Part shown: positions 51,713 through 62,624 of the stretch, one piece after another | Position numbering within the stretch: the stretch's first letter is position 1 | How the letters are laid out: each line of letters begins with the position of its first letter | From: Stramonita haemastoma | Lineage: Eukaryota > Mollusca > Gastropoda > Neogastropoda > Muricidae | Reading direction: 5' to 3' | Assembly (NCBI GenBank): GCA_030674155.1 | Contig: CM060316.1 | Span: 81,990,760-82,054,759, forward strand | Length of the DNA: 64,000 nucleotides | Translations under genes and position numbers: made by a program | The notes under the pieces: generated by a model | Seen by the model: the letters and a program-made list of their open reading frames with translations, nothing else | Databases searched by the model: none | Told to the model about the DNA's origin: nothing

Positions 51713-51905
51713 TTCGAATCTCTGCAACAGCATCTGGTGAATTGAGTGGGGATTTTTAGGATCTCCCAGGTCAACTGAAGTCTAGGCCTGCCAGTACCTT
51801 CATTCCAATCATGTTGGAAAATCAAATGAGTATGCACGTTAAAGACCCGTAATTCATGTCAGCGTTCGGTGGGTTACGGAAACATGAAAATACACAGCAT
51901 GCAAC
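51713..51905 (+). mobile_element. SINE family 2 fragment, promoter-proximal body
   Basis: It starts at the box B-like GGTTCGAATCTCTGC, continues CTCCCAGGTCAACTGAAG as in 7630-7828, and then has AAAGACCCGTAATTCATGTC, GCGTTCGGTGGGTTACGG and ACACAGCATGCA. Box A is absent or decayed. Confidence 0.75.
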
Positions 51906-52731
51906 CAGTACAACGCACTGAGCTGCTCTAAAGTCAGAATGTGTCAACTGAGGCCAGCAGGCAGACCTCCCATAAAGCTACAAGCACAGGAGATAACCTG
52001 GCACTACTACACACCTCACCCAGGAAGGGAACACACAAAACGAGAAGCTCTCGAGGGATTTGAAGCACCAAGGACTTTCATCAGCTCCTATCCAGAGTAT
52101 GTTGTGTCTACTGGGGGCTTTAAGAGATATCAATTAAGTCAAGATTACCTATATCATAAGTATGTTTTCTACATACTCAGTGACCTTTGCATTAGTCTCA
52201 GTGTATCTCCACCCTGCACCAGAATGAATGATCAGGGGTGGGAATTGACCGAGTCAAAAAACTCTGAAAAGTGGGGGGGGTCCAGGGGGCATTGCCCCCT
52301 GGCGGGGTCAAAGGGCAGAGCCCCTTGTGGGGGTCAGGGGGCGTTGTCCCCTGAAGCTGAAGGTTTTTCAACAATTCTAGCCTGTTTAACAGCCTCTCCT
52401 TGAACTAATTTCAGTTCCTGATACTAAGCAATTTCTGCCCTAAAATAAGCTCTCCAAGTATGACTTTTTCTGTCAATTTTTCAATCTAAAGGAGGTTCTA
52501 CACCCAAGTAATCATATAGCAAGAATGAGTATATTTTTAGACAAATATGCACTAATGCAGATAGAGGAAGAAAGAGAAAGAAAGGACAGACACACATAGA
52601 CAGAAAAACAGAGAGAGAAAAAAAGAGGGGTGGGGGGAAGGGAGAGGGGTGTGTGTGTGTGTCTGTGTGTAAGAGACAGGGAGAGGTGGAGAAAATGAGA
52701 GAGACAGAGACAAGAGAGAGACACACAGAGA

Positions 52732-52770
<39 letters not shown>

Positions 52771-53052
52771 TGTGTTTTGGTGGTGTGTGTGTGTGTGTGT
52801 GTGGAGAGAGAGAGAGAGAGAGATGGGGGACTCTTCCTGGAAAAAGAAAGGGGAGGCTGGTTGGCCTGCCCATTGTTATGTAAACATTGCTCTCTGACCC
52901 TAAACACTGAAGTGAAAGCTCCCCCCCCCTCTTCCTACCATCCCTCTGTCTTAGGCCTACAGCTGCTGGTCCATCCCTTTCATGAAACCTAACACCCTCC
53001 TGGTTTTCACATTACACTAAAGAAAGAGTGTGATGTGTGGAATGAAAAACTC

Positions 53053-53093
<41 letters not shown>

Positions 53094-53208
53094 TGCGTGC
53101 TGTGTGTGTGGGTGTCTGTGCGTGTGTGTTGTGTTGTTTGTGTTGTGTTTGTGTGTCAATGTGGACTGTTTCCATGTCAGTGTGTGTGTGTGTGTGTGTG
53201 GAGAGAGA

Positions 53209-53240
<32 letters not shown>

Positions 53241-53244
53241 GGGG
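51906..53244. other. G/C hairpin cluster and GT/GA arrays
   Basis: At 52264-52352 three short hairpins of GGGGC/GCCCC type follow each other. (GT)n and (GA)n runs occupy about 52648-52825 and 53054-53235. No gene recognised. Confidence 0.55.
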
Positions 53245-53355
53245 TGTCAAAGTCAATTTTGTAGGCCCACTTTCAGAGTTGGAGAGACATCTAGATCTAG
53301 ATGAAAAAAGATGTGAAATCCAATATTAGTCTTGTTATTTTTTCCTCCCATAGGG

Positions 53356-53390
<35 letters not shown>

Positions 53391-53508
53391 CAAAGTCAAT
53401 TTTGTTTTTCCACTTTCAGAGTTAGAAAGAGAGAGATGTATGTTATCTAGATCTAGATGAGAAGACAAGTGAAAACCAATATAAAAGTCTTGCCCCCTGT
53501 CCCACCTA

Positions 53509-53576
<68 letters not shown>

Positions 53577-53600
53577 TGTGTGGTGTGTGTGTGTGTGTCT
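53245..53600. repeat. Dispersed unit with a TCTAGATCTAGAT core, copies 1-2
   Basis: Two units (about 53245-53360 and 53391-53508) share GTCAAAGTCAATTTTG, CACTTTCAGAGTT, the palindromic core near 53289-53303 and 53446-53459, and CCAATAT with GTCTTG, and each ends in a (GA)n array. Related units lie at 55779-56110, and one begins at about 63980. Confidence 0.8.
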
Positions 53601-54414
53601 TAACTGATTGACCTTTCCAAAGAATTTCATTTTGTTCAGCCTCCTGGTGATCACCATCGTTTTTGTGTGTTGTTAGAAGTCCTTTAGTGAAGGCATTGTT
53701 CTTTCCTTTTTTTTTTTTCCCCAATCTATTCTGAGATAATCAGATGAGAAACTGCCGTTGGTTAGGCAGTGGTCATGAGCTGAGCTGTATTCAGTTTTAT
53801 TTCAAATCCAAAAAAAGCATCAAGTATTGCATGCTTCTTGACAGCACATCATTTGCCCAAGTTGCTATCAGACCAATGCTTTCAAATCCATAAACATGAC
53901 TTGATGCTCCTTATCTTCTGCTCTGAAAACCAGTTTTATAAATTCTAGTTATGACGACTGCCCAGAATAAACAGTGTCTTTTCTATCCAGCCTAAAACCT
54001 GTCATGGCAAGTAGATATGTGCAAGGTAGCAAAACATTACTTTTATCAGATAACTACGCTTTCTTGTAAGATTCATTCACATGCTCAAGTATTTCAACAT
54101 TTTCCGTTTCTCCTTTTTATTTACAATAGGTTTTTGTTGTAAGTGTGTCTATGAGTGTATGCAGAAAGGGAACAGGATAATTATAATTTTGCTTTTTTTT
54201 TTTACAGATTTCTAAAATCAATAACCAAATATCCTCTTCCTATATCACAAATGATCTTCAATTCACAGATGCACGCTCACATTCAAAACCAGACTTGTAA
54301 TGTAACTCCTATTCACCAACATTTATTCACATTGGAGAATCCTTGGAAATGGCTTTCACGCCTTTCCTCACTGATTTTTTTTTTCCATGACAGTTCTTTG
54401 AGTAGAGGACACAT
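53601..54414 (-). other. Downstream flank and 3' UTR of RACK1
   Basis: Minus-strand AATAAA signals occur at 54117-54122 and, as a variant, near 53795-53800. The first would give a 3' UTR of about 300 nt. Nothing else is recognisable. Confidence 0.45.
54117..54122 (-). terminator. Candidate RACK1 polyadenylation signal
   Basis: TTTATT on the plus strand is AATAAA on the coding strand, about 295 nt after the RACK1 stop codon. Confidence 0.45.
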
Positions 54415-54597
54415 CTAGCAGCGCTGCTGTGCCATGGACACCTGCCAGACACGGATCAGTTTGTCAGTGTATCCAGCAAAGAGGGTCTGGCCGTCAGAGG
54501 ACCAGGCCAGGGACATGCAGTTTGGTGGTTCACGGCCAGCACCAGCAGTCATCAGCTCAGGCTTCAGCTCATCCACAATCACCTTGCCTTCCAAGTC
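54415..54597 (-). CDS. RACK1: RACK1, last coding exon (seventh WD repeat and C-terminus)
   Basis: Minus-strand exon of 61 codons including TAG at 54415-54417, after an acceptor ending CTGTGGACAG. It encodes [15 protein letters not shown], a variable stretch, [20 protein letters not shown] and [19 protein letters not shown]. This matches the end of RACK1 (GNB2L1), whose human counterpart has [18 protein letters not shown] and VRVWQV. RACK1 is a seven-bladed WD40 propeller on the 40S ribosomal subunit that also scaffolds protein kinase C signalling. [10 protein letters not shown] is the last blade's WD-type strand. The phase-0 acceptor fits the phase-0 donor of the exon at 62631-62771, giving KIW-DLEG as in other animals. 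The last few residues after WQV differ from vertebrates. No frame damage is seen. Confidence 0.95.
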   Translation of the reverse strand, partial: DLEGKVIVDELKPELMTAGAGREPPNCMSLAWSSDGQTLFAGYTDKLIRVWQVSMAQQRC

Positions 54598-54643
54598 CTG
54601 TCCACAGAACACAAGAAAAAATCATATCTACTGTCCACAGATA

Positions 54644-55756
54644 TTAACCCTGATAGCGCTAAAATAACAGCAGCGGTACTACTACGCTTCTTGCTGAATT
54701 AACAGCAGCCATTGTTTTGCAGTAGGGTGGGGTCAAACAACCCTTGACATTGATATGTAAAACTTAAGTGTGTAAAGTTGTAAATCACTGGAAAGCTTAG
54801 ATAACGAGCTTTTAAATGAGTGAAAGTTTATAGCAGCACGTAGTGTTTATGATAATGTAAAAAAAAAAGTTTAAAAACTGTGCATGGACTGTTGCGATGT
54901 TGATGACCCAGATTGATTTTAACACGACATGCAATGTTGTTGCAGTGCAAAAATGTCATGATACGATAAATACTGTCTCTTGACATAAGTTTTAAAAAAA
55001 TAAAGAGCTTGCGTGGCTTTATCAGTCATCAAATACTCAGAAAAGTCCAGCAAAATGATCAACACGATCACGTTCATCATGGCGGTGAACACTCGTTTCG
55101 TGGAAAGTGGCAGTGTTCTATGACAAAAATGCATCAATCGCTTGATTTTGTGTGATGCAAAGTACTCGGCAGCATATCAAAATGACTTAACAACAGTTAT
55201 TTCGAAGCCGTGTTGCTTTAAAATAAAGTAAAACAATGTATGACATCGAAATCGCCCAATAGCTATGAAGTGCATTGGACAAAACTTGTCACCACTCGAT
55301 TCAGTCCGATCGCGATCAATTTTTCCAAAGTTTTTCAAAAACATTTCACAACCCTTACCTTATCGTCTCTATCATTGTTTAATTCAACCAAATCCAGCCT
55401 CTAAAACTCCTCATTGCCGTCAATATTGTCAAAAAAATTAAAAAATACTTCGAGTAATAGGGTCGCAAACACTTGACCACCATTTTGCTTCCAGGCAATC
55501 TAGGCTTATCGAAAAAAAAACCCACAAAAACCCCCCACCTCTAAACCAAACAGAATCCTCGTTGCTTGCAACTGTGGCCGACCTTCACTCATTTCTGCGG
55601 CCCTACAATGGCCTTCACGTTCATTGGGTGACCTTTGAAAGCGAAAGTGAGCCTTCAATTACAATCTGACGTCATCCTGGAATATTCCAGGAGCCGCCAG
55701 ACACGCTGGACCACGTGTATCCCGGAATATACCAGGAACTGCGTGACCAGGGTTAA
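54644..55756. mobile_element. TTAA-flanked non-autonomous transposon, family C, copy C1 (1.1 kb)
   Basis: TTAA at 54644-54647 and 55753-55756. Ends: CCCTGATAGCGCTA on the left and, inward on the other strand, CCCTGGTCACGCAG on the right. Two palindromes lie near the right end: CCTGGAATATTCCAGG at 55676-55691 and CCCGGAATATACCAGG at 55721-55736. It serves as the intact reference for C2. No coding region is visible. Confidence 0.85.
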
Positions 55757-56110
55757 GAGAGAGAGGAGGGGGGGAAGAGGTCAATGTCAATTTTGCATTT
55801 CCAAATTAAGAGTTGGAGGGAGAACTAGATCTACATAAGAAAAGAGGTGAACGCCACTATTAGTCTTGTTTTTTCCACTCATATGGCACAGAGGGAAGGG
55901 GAAGGGGAGAGGGAGAGGGGAGGAGAGGGAGAGAGAGGGGAGAGAGAGAGAGAGAGAGAGGGAGAGAGAGCAAGAAAGGGGGGGGGGGAAACTCAAGTCA
56001 ATTATGGGTTTTAACTTTTGAGAGTTGGAAAGCGAAGATATCTAGATCTAGATGAGAGGAGAGGTGAAAGCCAATATCAAAGCCTTGTTTTTCTCTCCCA
56101 GAGAGAGAGA
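55757..56110. repeat. TCTAGATC-core repeat units, copies 3-4, with (GA)n arrays
   Basis: Units at about 55779-55885 and 55992-56098 match those at 53245-53508 in order (TCAATTTTG, AGTTGGA, CTAGATCTA, CCANTAT, GTCTTG). GA-rich runs at 55758-55785, 55890-55980 and 56100-56117 separate them. Confidence 0.78.
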
Positions 56111-56765
56111 GAGAGAGGGGGCTAACTGATGGAAGTCTTTCTGAAGTGGTGACCAGAGGTTTTTGCATGATGCTTACAGTGCTGTTCACTAATTAGCACA
56201 TCATCCTCCATCGAAGACAATGTTCTTTCCATTTTTTTTTTAACAATACACAGTTGATAGTCTATCACATGCCATCATCATTGTTCTCAAGCCAGAGCCA
56301 TTTGTCAAGCCAGATCTGGAAAACTGTCTTGAAAAGCTCTAAGCCCTGCTGGGACGTGGCTTCTGCTATCTCCTCAACCGATCAATCTCTGTCAAAATGT
56401 CACTTGTTCTTGGAAAATGACACAATGACGTAAACAAGTAGGAAAATGACATCACACCAGCCGGCTTCATTGCGACGATTATACTGTAGGCCTAATCAAT
56501 GCATCTTACCTTCCCTGGGGTATCAACGTAATGACTGACACAATTAGTGCTATTTAGGAATTATAGAAACAGCAGTTACAATGGTGCACTGTTTGTTCAA
56601 ATATGCGCTTTCCACAGGTTTTTTGCACCCATTAGGGCACATTGCTCAAATTATTATGTGCAAAATTGAAAAAAATGTAATCCCTCAAGGGCGCACCCTA
56701 AAACTTTGGATATCCTCGGAAAGCTATCAACTTTTGACCTCCGAATGAAGTGATTTCTGATTGGT
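56111..56765. other. RACK1 intron, unassigned
   Basis: No repeat end, SINE head or coding segment recognised. Confidence 0.5.
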
Positions 56766-57322
56766 TTAACCCTGGTAGCGCTAACTTAACAGAATTAGTA
56801 GTACGACGCTATATGCTAAATTAACAGCAGCCATTGCTGTTTTGCAGTTGGGTGGGGTCAAACAACCCTTGATATTGATATGTAAAACTAAACTAAGTGT
56901 GTAAAGTTGTAAATCACTGGAAAGCTTAGATAACAAGCTTTTAAATGAGCAAAAGTTTATAGCAGCACGTAGTGTTTATGATAATGTAAAAAATAAATAA
57001 AGTTTAAAAAAACTGCGCGTGCACTACCAATCACTGTCGCGATGTCGGTGACCCAGATTGATTTTAACACAATATGTAATGTTGTTGCAGTGCAAAAATG
57101 TCACGATTCGATAAATACTGTCTCTTGACATAAGTTTTGAAAAAATAAAGAGCTTGCGTGGCTTTATCGGTCGTCAAATACTCGGAAAAGTCCAGCAAAA
57201 TGATCGACGCGATCGTCATGGCGGTGAACACTCATTTCATGCTAACTGGAGGCGTTCTATTACAAAAATACAATCACTTGATTTCGTGTGATGCAAAGTA
57301 CTCGACAGCATATCAAAATGAC

Positions 57323-59645
57323 TTAAGGGGGACCGCGGCATAGGTTTTCACCAAAAAAAAAAAAAAAAAAAAAGACTTTTGGGATTATGGTTGCATTTGG
57401 TCAAGTAATGTGTCAACTTTGCTTTTCAGTCACTCATTTTGTTTGTTTTGACCGATTTCATTGCAAATAAAATCATTTTCTGAGGTAGGGGTGGGTGAAT
57501 TTAGAGCAATTGTGGCCCAAAAACACGAAGTTTGCATCAGTTTGAAGATCGTCGCGCTTGCCGACCAGTTTCGCTACCCCCCCTTGTTTGGTATCAATGT
57601 GAAGGTCATTCACTGACCTACTTTCTGACATCACCTCTCAATGGATAATTTCACTCATGGAAACACACGAAGAGCAAATCTGAAGGAACCAGAGAGGCAT
57701 TTTCTACAGGCATACGGTTGAGTCGAAGTCTCTGATTGGCTTGTGGCCGTAAAAAAATAGCTGATTGGTTCTAAGAGTCATGTGACTTTTATCCAAGATG
57801 GCGGATGTTTACATCTCGAGTCTGTTCGATGCACGTATTCGACCTGTTTTCAGCCAAAGTTTTTTTACTGAAAGTCTCAAAAATGCCAAAATATGCCGAA
57901 AACAAGTGTTGGACTACCAATGCCTTTTGTAGAAAGAATGAAAAACAGAAGAAACGGAAAATAGACTGACAATCGCTGGCTGGAGTGGTGACCTAGTTTT
58001 GCTGTGCCATGCACATCAACTCGCGATGTTGCCGATAACCACTCACTTACTTCATTGATGCGAAAATTGAAGTTTTTCTCCGAAAAAACGTGTATCAGTG
58101 GCTGACAGCGACACTAGTTTTGATATAGACTCGATGCGCAAGAAAAATAAACCGATCCGCGGGCCCGCAACTTCTCAAACGACAGAACATCATCAGTGAT
58201 GTGTCACCCTTGGAAAGTTGGGTGACAACAAAGGTACACAAAGTGAAATTATAGCTACATTTTCCATCGATTTATTACTATTTTGGGAATATAGCAGGGC
58301 ACTTTTTTCCCCAATAAGTTATGTGTTGTTGGTACTGAGCAGGAATACAGAGTAGTGCCTGAATTTCTGGTTTGCAGTCTCTGACAAGGGCTATTCAGTA
58401 TACACTCACTTTTTTCCAATATTTTCAGTTTTATTTTTTATTTAGTTGTTTGTGTTTTCAGAGGCAGTTTTAAGTTTAATGATAATTCACAAAAGAATTG
58501 ATTTTACTGAGTTTGACACAGTGAATGGTGTTAGAAAAGAAAAACCTTCACCTATAATTTTTCTTCTCTGCCCCCCCCCCCCCCCCCCCCCTTTTTAATT
58601 TTTTTTTTTTAACTTTCTCCTGTATTTTCCACAATCACACAGTTGTTTTGCATTCTGTTTTGCATCCTCACACATCTTAGTTATCACATTATCAACAATA
58701 TATTCAAAGCTGAGATGAAGAAGACAGTCAGCCTGCAGTCTGGAGGCAAGATACTTTTCTGGCATTATTGTGCTTGCTGGACTGGATTTTGTGGCAGTGA
58801 GCAATGCAGAAGTGTTTGTAGATAAATCAGACATTCTCAGAATGAAAACAGCCACTAGAAAATCACCTGATAGGGCCAAAAAGAAGAGGAAAAAAAAAAA
58901 GAAAGTGTAATGCATGCGGAACATGAACATAGCCAGGCAGGCAAAGAGGGGGGTGTATGCCCCAGGAGCCCCCTGAAAAATTTATTCTATGAGAAAAGCT
59001 GTTTCTAATCACTCAGTAGTGTTGGCCTATTGTTATTTTACCATGCATAATTTTTTGGTAATGTTTAAACATGATTTTCATTGATTAAATTGTTAACTAA
59101 ATCTTTACGGGCATTTTTCTCAAAACGTGGTTTTTCGGCCGCATCTGTTATTTGGCCCACCTGTAACTTCTAACCTAATGAAAATAATCCACTGAAATTT
59201 GGTATGCTGGTGTAGAAATGTGTGCTGAGTGCAATGAGACAGTTTGAACTCTGTAGCTATTATAATTTTTCAATACCATGAAATAAAAATTTAAAAACTG
59301 GAGCAAAATTTTTTTGGCATTTTTGAAAAAAAAAGAAAAATATATTTTATGAACTAAACTATATTTTTTTGTGATCATTGCACACAGTGATGTCAAATCA
59401 AACAGGATAAATGATAAACTTCATCATGCATTGCATATTTTGAAAGCAGCAGATGGGCCAAACACTGACCCCTATTCTTTGGGAAAAATTATCACATTAT
59501 CATATCTGTTGGACTTACATACTTCAAACTTTGCACAGATAGCTTTATTAATGCACTTAGTATGTGTACCAAATTTCATGCAGATATCTTTAGTAGTTTC
59601 TGAGAAACAAAAATTTGCTAAAAGTGACGCAGTGGTCCACCTTAA
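57323..59645. mobile_element. TTAA-type DNA transposon, family E, nested in C2
   Basis: TTAA at 57323-57326 and 59642-59645. Left end GGGGGACCGCGGC; right end, read inward, GGTGGACCACTGCG. C1 near 55180-55190 has a single TTAA at the same place, so the duplication of exactly TTAA is shown by an empty site. The interior is degenerate, with a coding remnant at 57883-58199. TTAA with G-rich ends suits Kolobok or piggyBac groups; the ends look more Kolobok-like, but this is inference. Confidence 0.85.
57883..58199 (+). pseudogene. Decayed N-terminal coding remnant in family E
   Basis: A 28-codon frame MPKYAENKCW/TTNAFCRKNEKQ followed by basic residues ends at 57967. Further codon-like stretches follow in shifted frames (VADNHSLTSLMRKLK near 58030-58075; VADSDTSFDIDSMRKK near 58100-58145). 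They look like one N-terminal region broken by stops and frameshifts. It is presumably transposase-derived, but I do not recognise the family. Confidence 0.4.
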
Positions 59646-60145
59646 CAGCAGTTATTTCAAAGCCGTGTTGCGTTAAAATAAAGTAAAACAATGTATGATA
59701 TCGAAATCGCCCGGTAGCTATGAAGTGCATTGGACAAAACTTGTCACCGCTCGATTCAGTCCGATCGCAATCAATTTTTCCAAAGTTTTTCAAAAATATT
59801 TCACAATCCTTACTTACCTTATTGTTTCTATTATCGTTTAATTCAACCAAATCCAGCCTCTAAAACTCATCGCCGTCAATATCATCAAAAAAAAAAGAAA
59901 AATACTTAGAGTAATAGGGTCGCAAACACTTGGCCGCCATTTTGTTTTCAGATGATCGAGGTTCATCCAAAAAAAAAAAAAAAAAAACGCCTCTAAACCA
60001 ATCGGAATCCTCGTTGTTTGCGACTGCGGACAACCTTCACCCATTTCTGCGGCCCTACAATGGCCTTCACGTTCATTGGGTGACCTTTGAAAGCGAAAGT
60101 GAGCTTTCAAATATGATCACCAATGTCATCCCGATATATACCGGT

Positions 60146-60334
60146 TAAAGTTAAAGTTAAAGTCTGTCCCGAGCCTAAGGCTCATCAGGCCAGTGCTTAA
60201 CCCGGTTTCTGTGGCGGTAAGCAACTGAGAGTCATAGACTCCCCCCGGATAGGACGCCAGTCTATCGCAGGGTTAACCCCCAACACAAGGTTGGTACCCC
60301 TTTTACACCTGAGTGGGGTGAGAAAATAGCCGGG
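60146..60334 (-). mobile_element. Short SINE-like insertion, family 5
   Basis: The 11-bp duplication TATATACCGGT flanks it at 60135-60145 and 60335-60345. The plus strand starts with (GTTAAA)n, then GTCTGTCCCGAGCC and GGCTCATCAGGCCAGTG. The repeat tail at the low-coordinate end implies minus orientation. I recall similar sequences in several marine invertebrates. No clear tRNA promoter was found. Confidence 0.72.
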
Positions 60335-60693
60335 TATATACCGGTAGCTGCCAGAAATGCTGGACCACGTTTATACTGTACTATACTGGGAACCGCGCCA
60401 CCAGGGTTAAAATTTCTCAATCTCATTAGCATTCGGAAAATGTCCGCGTGATAGGTAAAAACTAACTGTGGCAGCTGATGCCTTTCTCTGATCATTTTGA
60501 CTGCTCTATGAATGAAGTTTGTTGCGGCAGTGGACAGCGGAATTTTTCTTTTTAAAAAAATGGCGGATGGCAGCAAATATTAAAATAAAAACTGCGGAAA
60601 TCGGAGTACTGACAGCGGAATTCCGCCAAAAAGTGGAGAAATCCCATGCCTGATAAAAGCAACTGGAAACAAGGGGAGGGAGGGGCACATAAC

Positions 60694-61786
60694 TTAACTC
60701 TCCTACTACCGCCGGCGGGTTGACCCGCCCGCTTACTACTTGGTCCGCGAAGCCGCGGGCGGGTGTACCCGCCGAATACCTGGGAACACCCAGTGTCTCC
60801 CTTTGCGCTATTTTATACACCATGGTCATACACCCTTTATCCCTTTGGGCATGCGCAGTGGCTCCCAAATAGAGTTAGCTGCCGCCATTTGCAATTTTGT
60901 CTTCGGTGGATCGATTTTTGTGCTGTTTTTTGCGATTTTACGGCGATGTCATCGAGTGACGAGTTATGGAGGGAAGCCCATCAAGATGGCGACGGCTACA
61001 GCGAACTTTTTGGAGGATTTTCTGTGAATAAAACAGTGGAATCTGAACTTATGTGGACTGAAATGGACTTATAAGCTGCACAGACGATGCAGGAGTTGCA
61101 GAGTGGAATCGAAGTGCTGTGTTTACGGACAGTTCGAGTGATGAAGATGACAATAGCAGTGACGTAAATAACGATCTTGCCGAGGGGAACATGTGACTGT
61201 TGCTGGTTGAAAATGAAAGAATTACGTGAAAACAGTGGCTCCAGAAACTTAAAAAACGATGCTAGTGACTGGTGAGATGTACAATGTTTTTTTTTCTCGG
61301 TTTTTCACTGACGAAGTGCAAAATAAAATTGGAACTAACCATGATCCGATTTCAATGGCTGTTTGTTCGTCAGCCTGTATGCTTGTTTGCGAGTGTGTTT
61401 GCATGTTATTCTAGCATTATCTGATCATTTTCATTTATTTTCCATGCACGCATGTTTGATTTTAGTTTACTTCATCATGATGATTCTTTACCGCTTGAAG
61501 TACTCTTATTAAAAAAAAAAAAATTGAGTAACCACCGTCGCCAACAACAACCACAACATCTTCACCATCAGCATTCAACAACAACAAGTCACACAAGAGT
61601 CAGATGAAGAAATATGTTTCTTTCTTCAAAACTACACAAGCACAGAAAGTTTCATGCAAATGTGTCTTTATTTCGATTTTTTATGATTTTTTAAAGTCAG
61701 TAGGTGTGAAACTGATGGGCACTGGTGAAATTACTTGGTATGCAGTGGTGAGTAAGAGAAACAGAACTCGGTAGTAGGAGAGTTAA
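60694..61786. mobile_element. piggyBac-like transposon derivative, family D (1.1 kb)
   Basis: TTAA at 60694-60697 and 61783-61786. Both ends read inward begin CTCTCCTACTACCG, a 14-bp perfect inverted repeat beyond TTAA. Near the left end, two palindromes with the same arms GGCGGGT/ACCCGCC lie at 60714-60729 (loop TG) and 60758-60773 (loop GT). An N-terminal coding remnant lies inside, so this is an internally deleted relative of a larger element. Confidence 0.88.
60946..61196 (+). pseudogene. piggyBac-type transposase N-terminal remnant
   Basis: The first frame runs MSSSDELWREAHQDGDGYSE to a TAA at 61072. Just beyond, in another frame, comes DDAGVAEWNRSAVF, then TDSSSDEDDNSSDV and TGA at 61194. 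Ser/Asp/Glu-rich N-termini like this are usual in piggyBac (PGBD) transposases. The catalytic DDD domain and zinc-binding C-terminus are absent, so the copy cannot make transposase. Confidence 0.55.
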
Positions 61787-62624
61787 GGTCATAACATAAC
61801 CAAGGAAAGATGTCTCCCCCGGGGGGAGACATCCAAAGATGCTGTGAACATGTCCCCTCTTCCATCTACTTCATCCCTTTTAGGCTTTTGGAACTACCCA
61901 TCCTCTTTCCTTTCAAATTCAAATTGTTTTTCACTGACAAGATGTGCTGTATCAACTCTTCCCATGGGCGCCACAGGTCAAGGGATATTACAATAGCAAA
62001 CGGTGAATCAGAATGCTCTCCATTGTCATCTGATCATCTGCTGCTAAGGCTGAAAACGATCTGTTTCTCAACTTCGCTTCTTTCTCCAGCGTCCAATTTA
62101 TTTATCCCTAAAAACTATAAACCCAAGTTTATACGGCATGGAGCAATGTCCATGCCATAAATCCAGCATATACCAGAAAATTGGCACCCCTGCATTTCAC
62201 AGGTTTGCTGGGATATTCATTAAACTGAATTGGAAAAAGACAGAAAATGCTCAAGAATGCAAATGCCAAACCACTAGTACACAACATGCAGAAAATAACT
62301 TCAGAAATAAAGTTAACTGATCTGCAACATTTCCCAGCTATTCGTTTCTTAGACCCTCGACTGATAAAATTTACTGTCTGGTCAACAGCCAATCACATAC
62401 GAAAGTGATACTGTAGGCATGCAGACCACTGTTACTATTGCACTTTCGTGAAAATGTCACATCAACTATAACTAATGGACACTGCAGGAAAGTGCTTCTA
62501 TCCACAAATATACACTGCTTGAAACTGCTAATACCCCATTTGAAAAATTCCAGAAAAAAAGGAGCATACATAAAAAAAACCTACAATTGATTAGTCACAG
62601 AGAGGACCTTAACAATCCTAGAAG
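61787..62624. other. RACK1 intron with a 25-bp palindrome
   Basis: A perfect inverted repeat lies at 61809-61833 (arm GATGTCTCCCCC), 23 bp after family D. Nothing else is recognised, and a 116-codon plus-strand frame starting at it shows no known motif. Confidence 0.5.

Larger units (their letters stand above)
56766..60410. mobile_element. Family C transposon, copy C2, interrupted by family E and a SINE
   Basis: TTAA at 56766-56769 and 60407-60410, with ends CCCTGGTAGCGCTA and, inward, CCCTGGTGGCGCGG. The left part (to 57326) and right part (from 59642) align to C1 from end to end once the inserts at 57323-59645 and 60146-60334 are removed. The palindromes near its right end are eroded. Confidence 0.88.

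Noticed and set aside
59371..59676. 101-codon plus-strand frame across the right end of family E
   Set aside because: It runs across the transposon boundary into family C sequence, so it cannot be an original gene.
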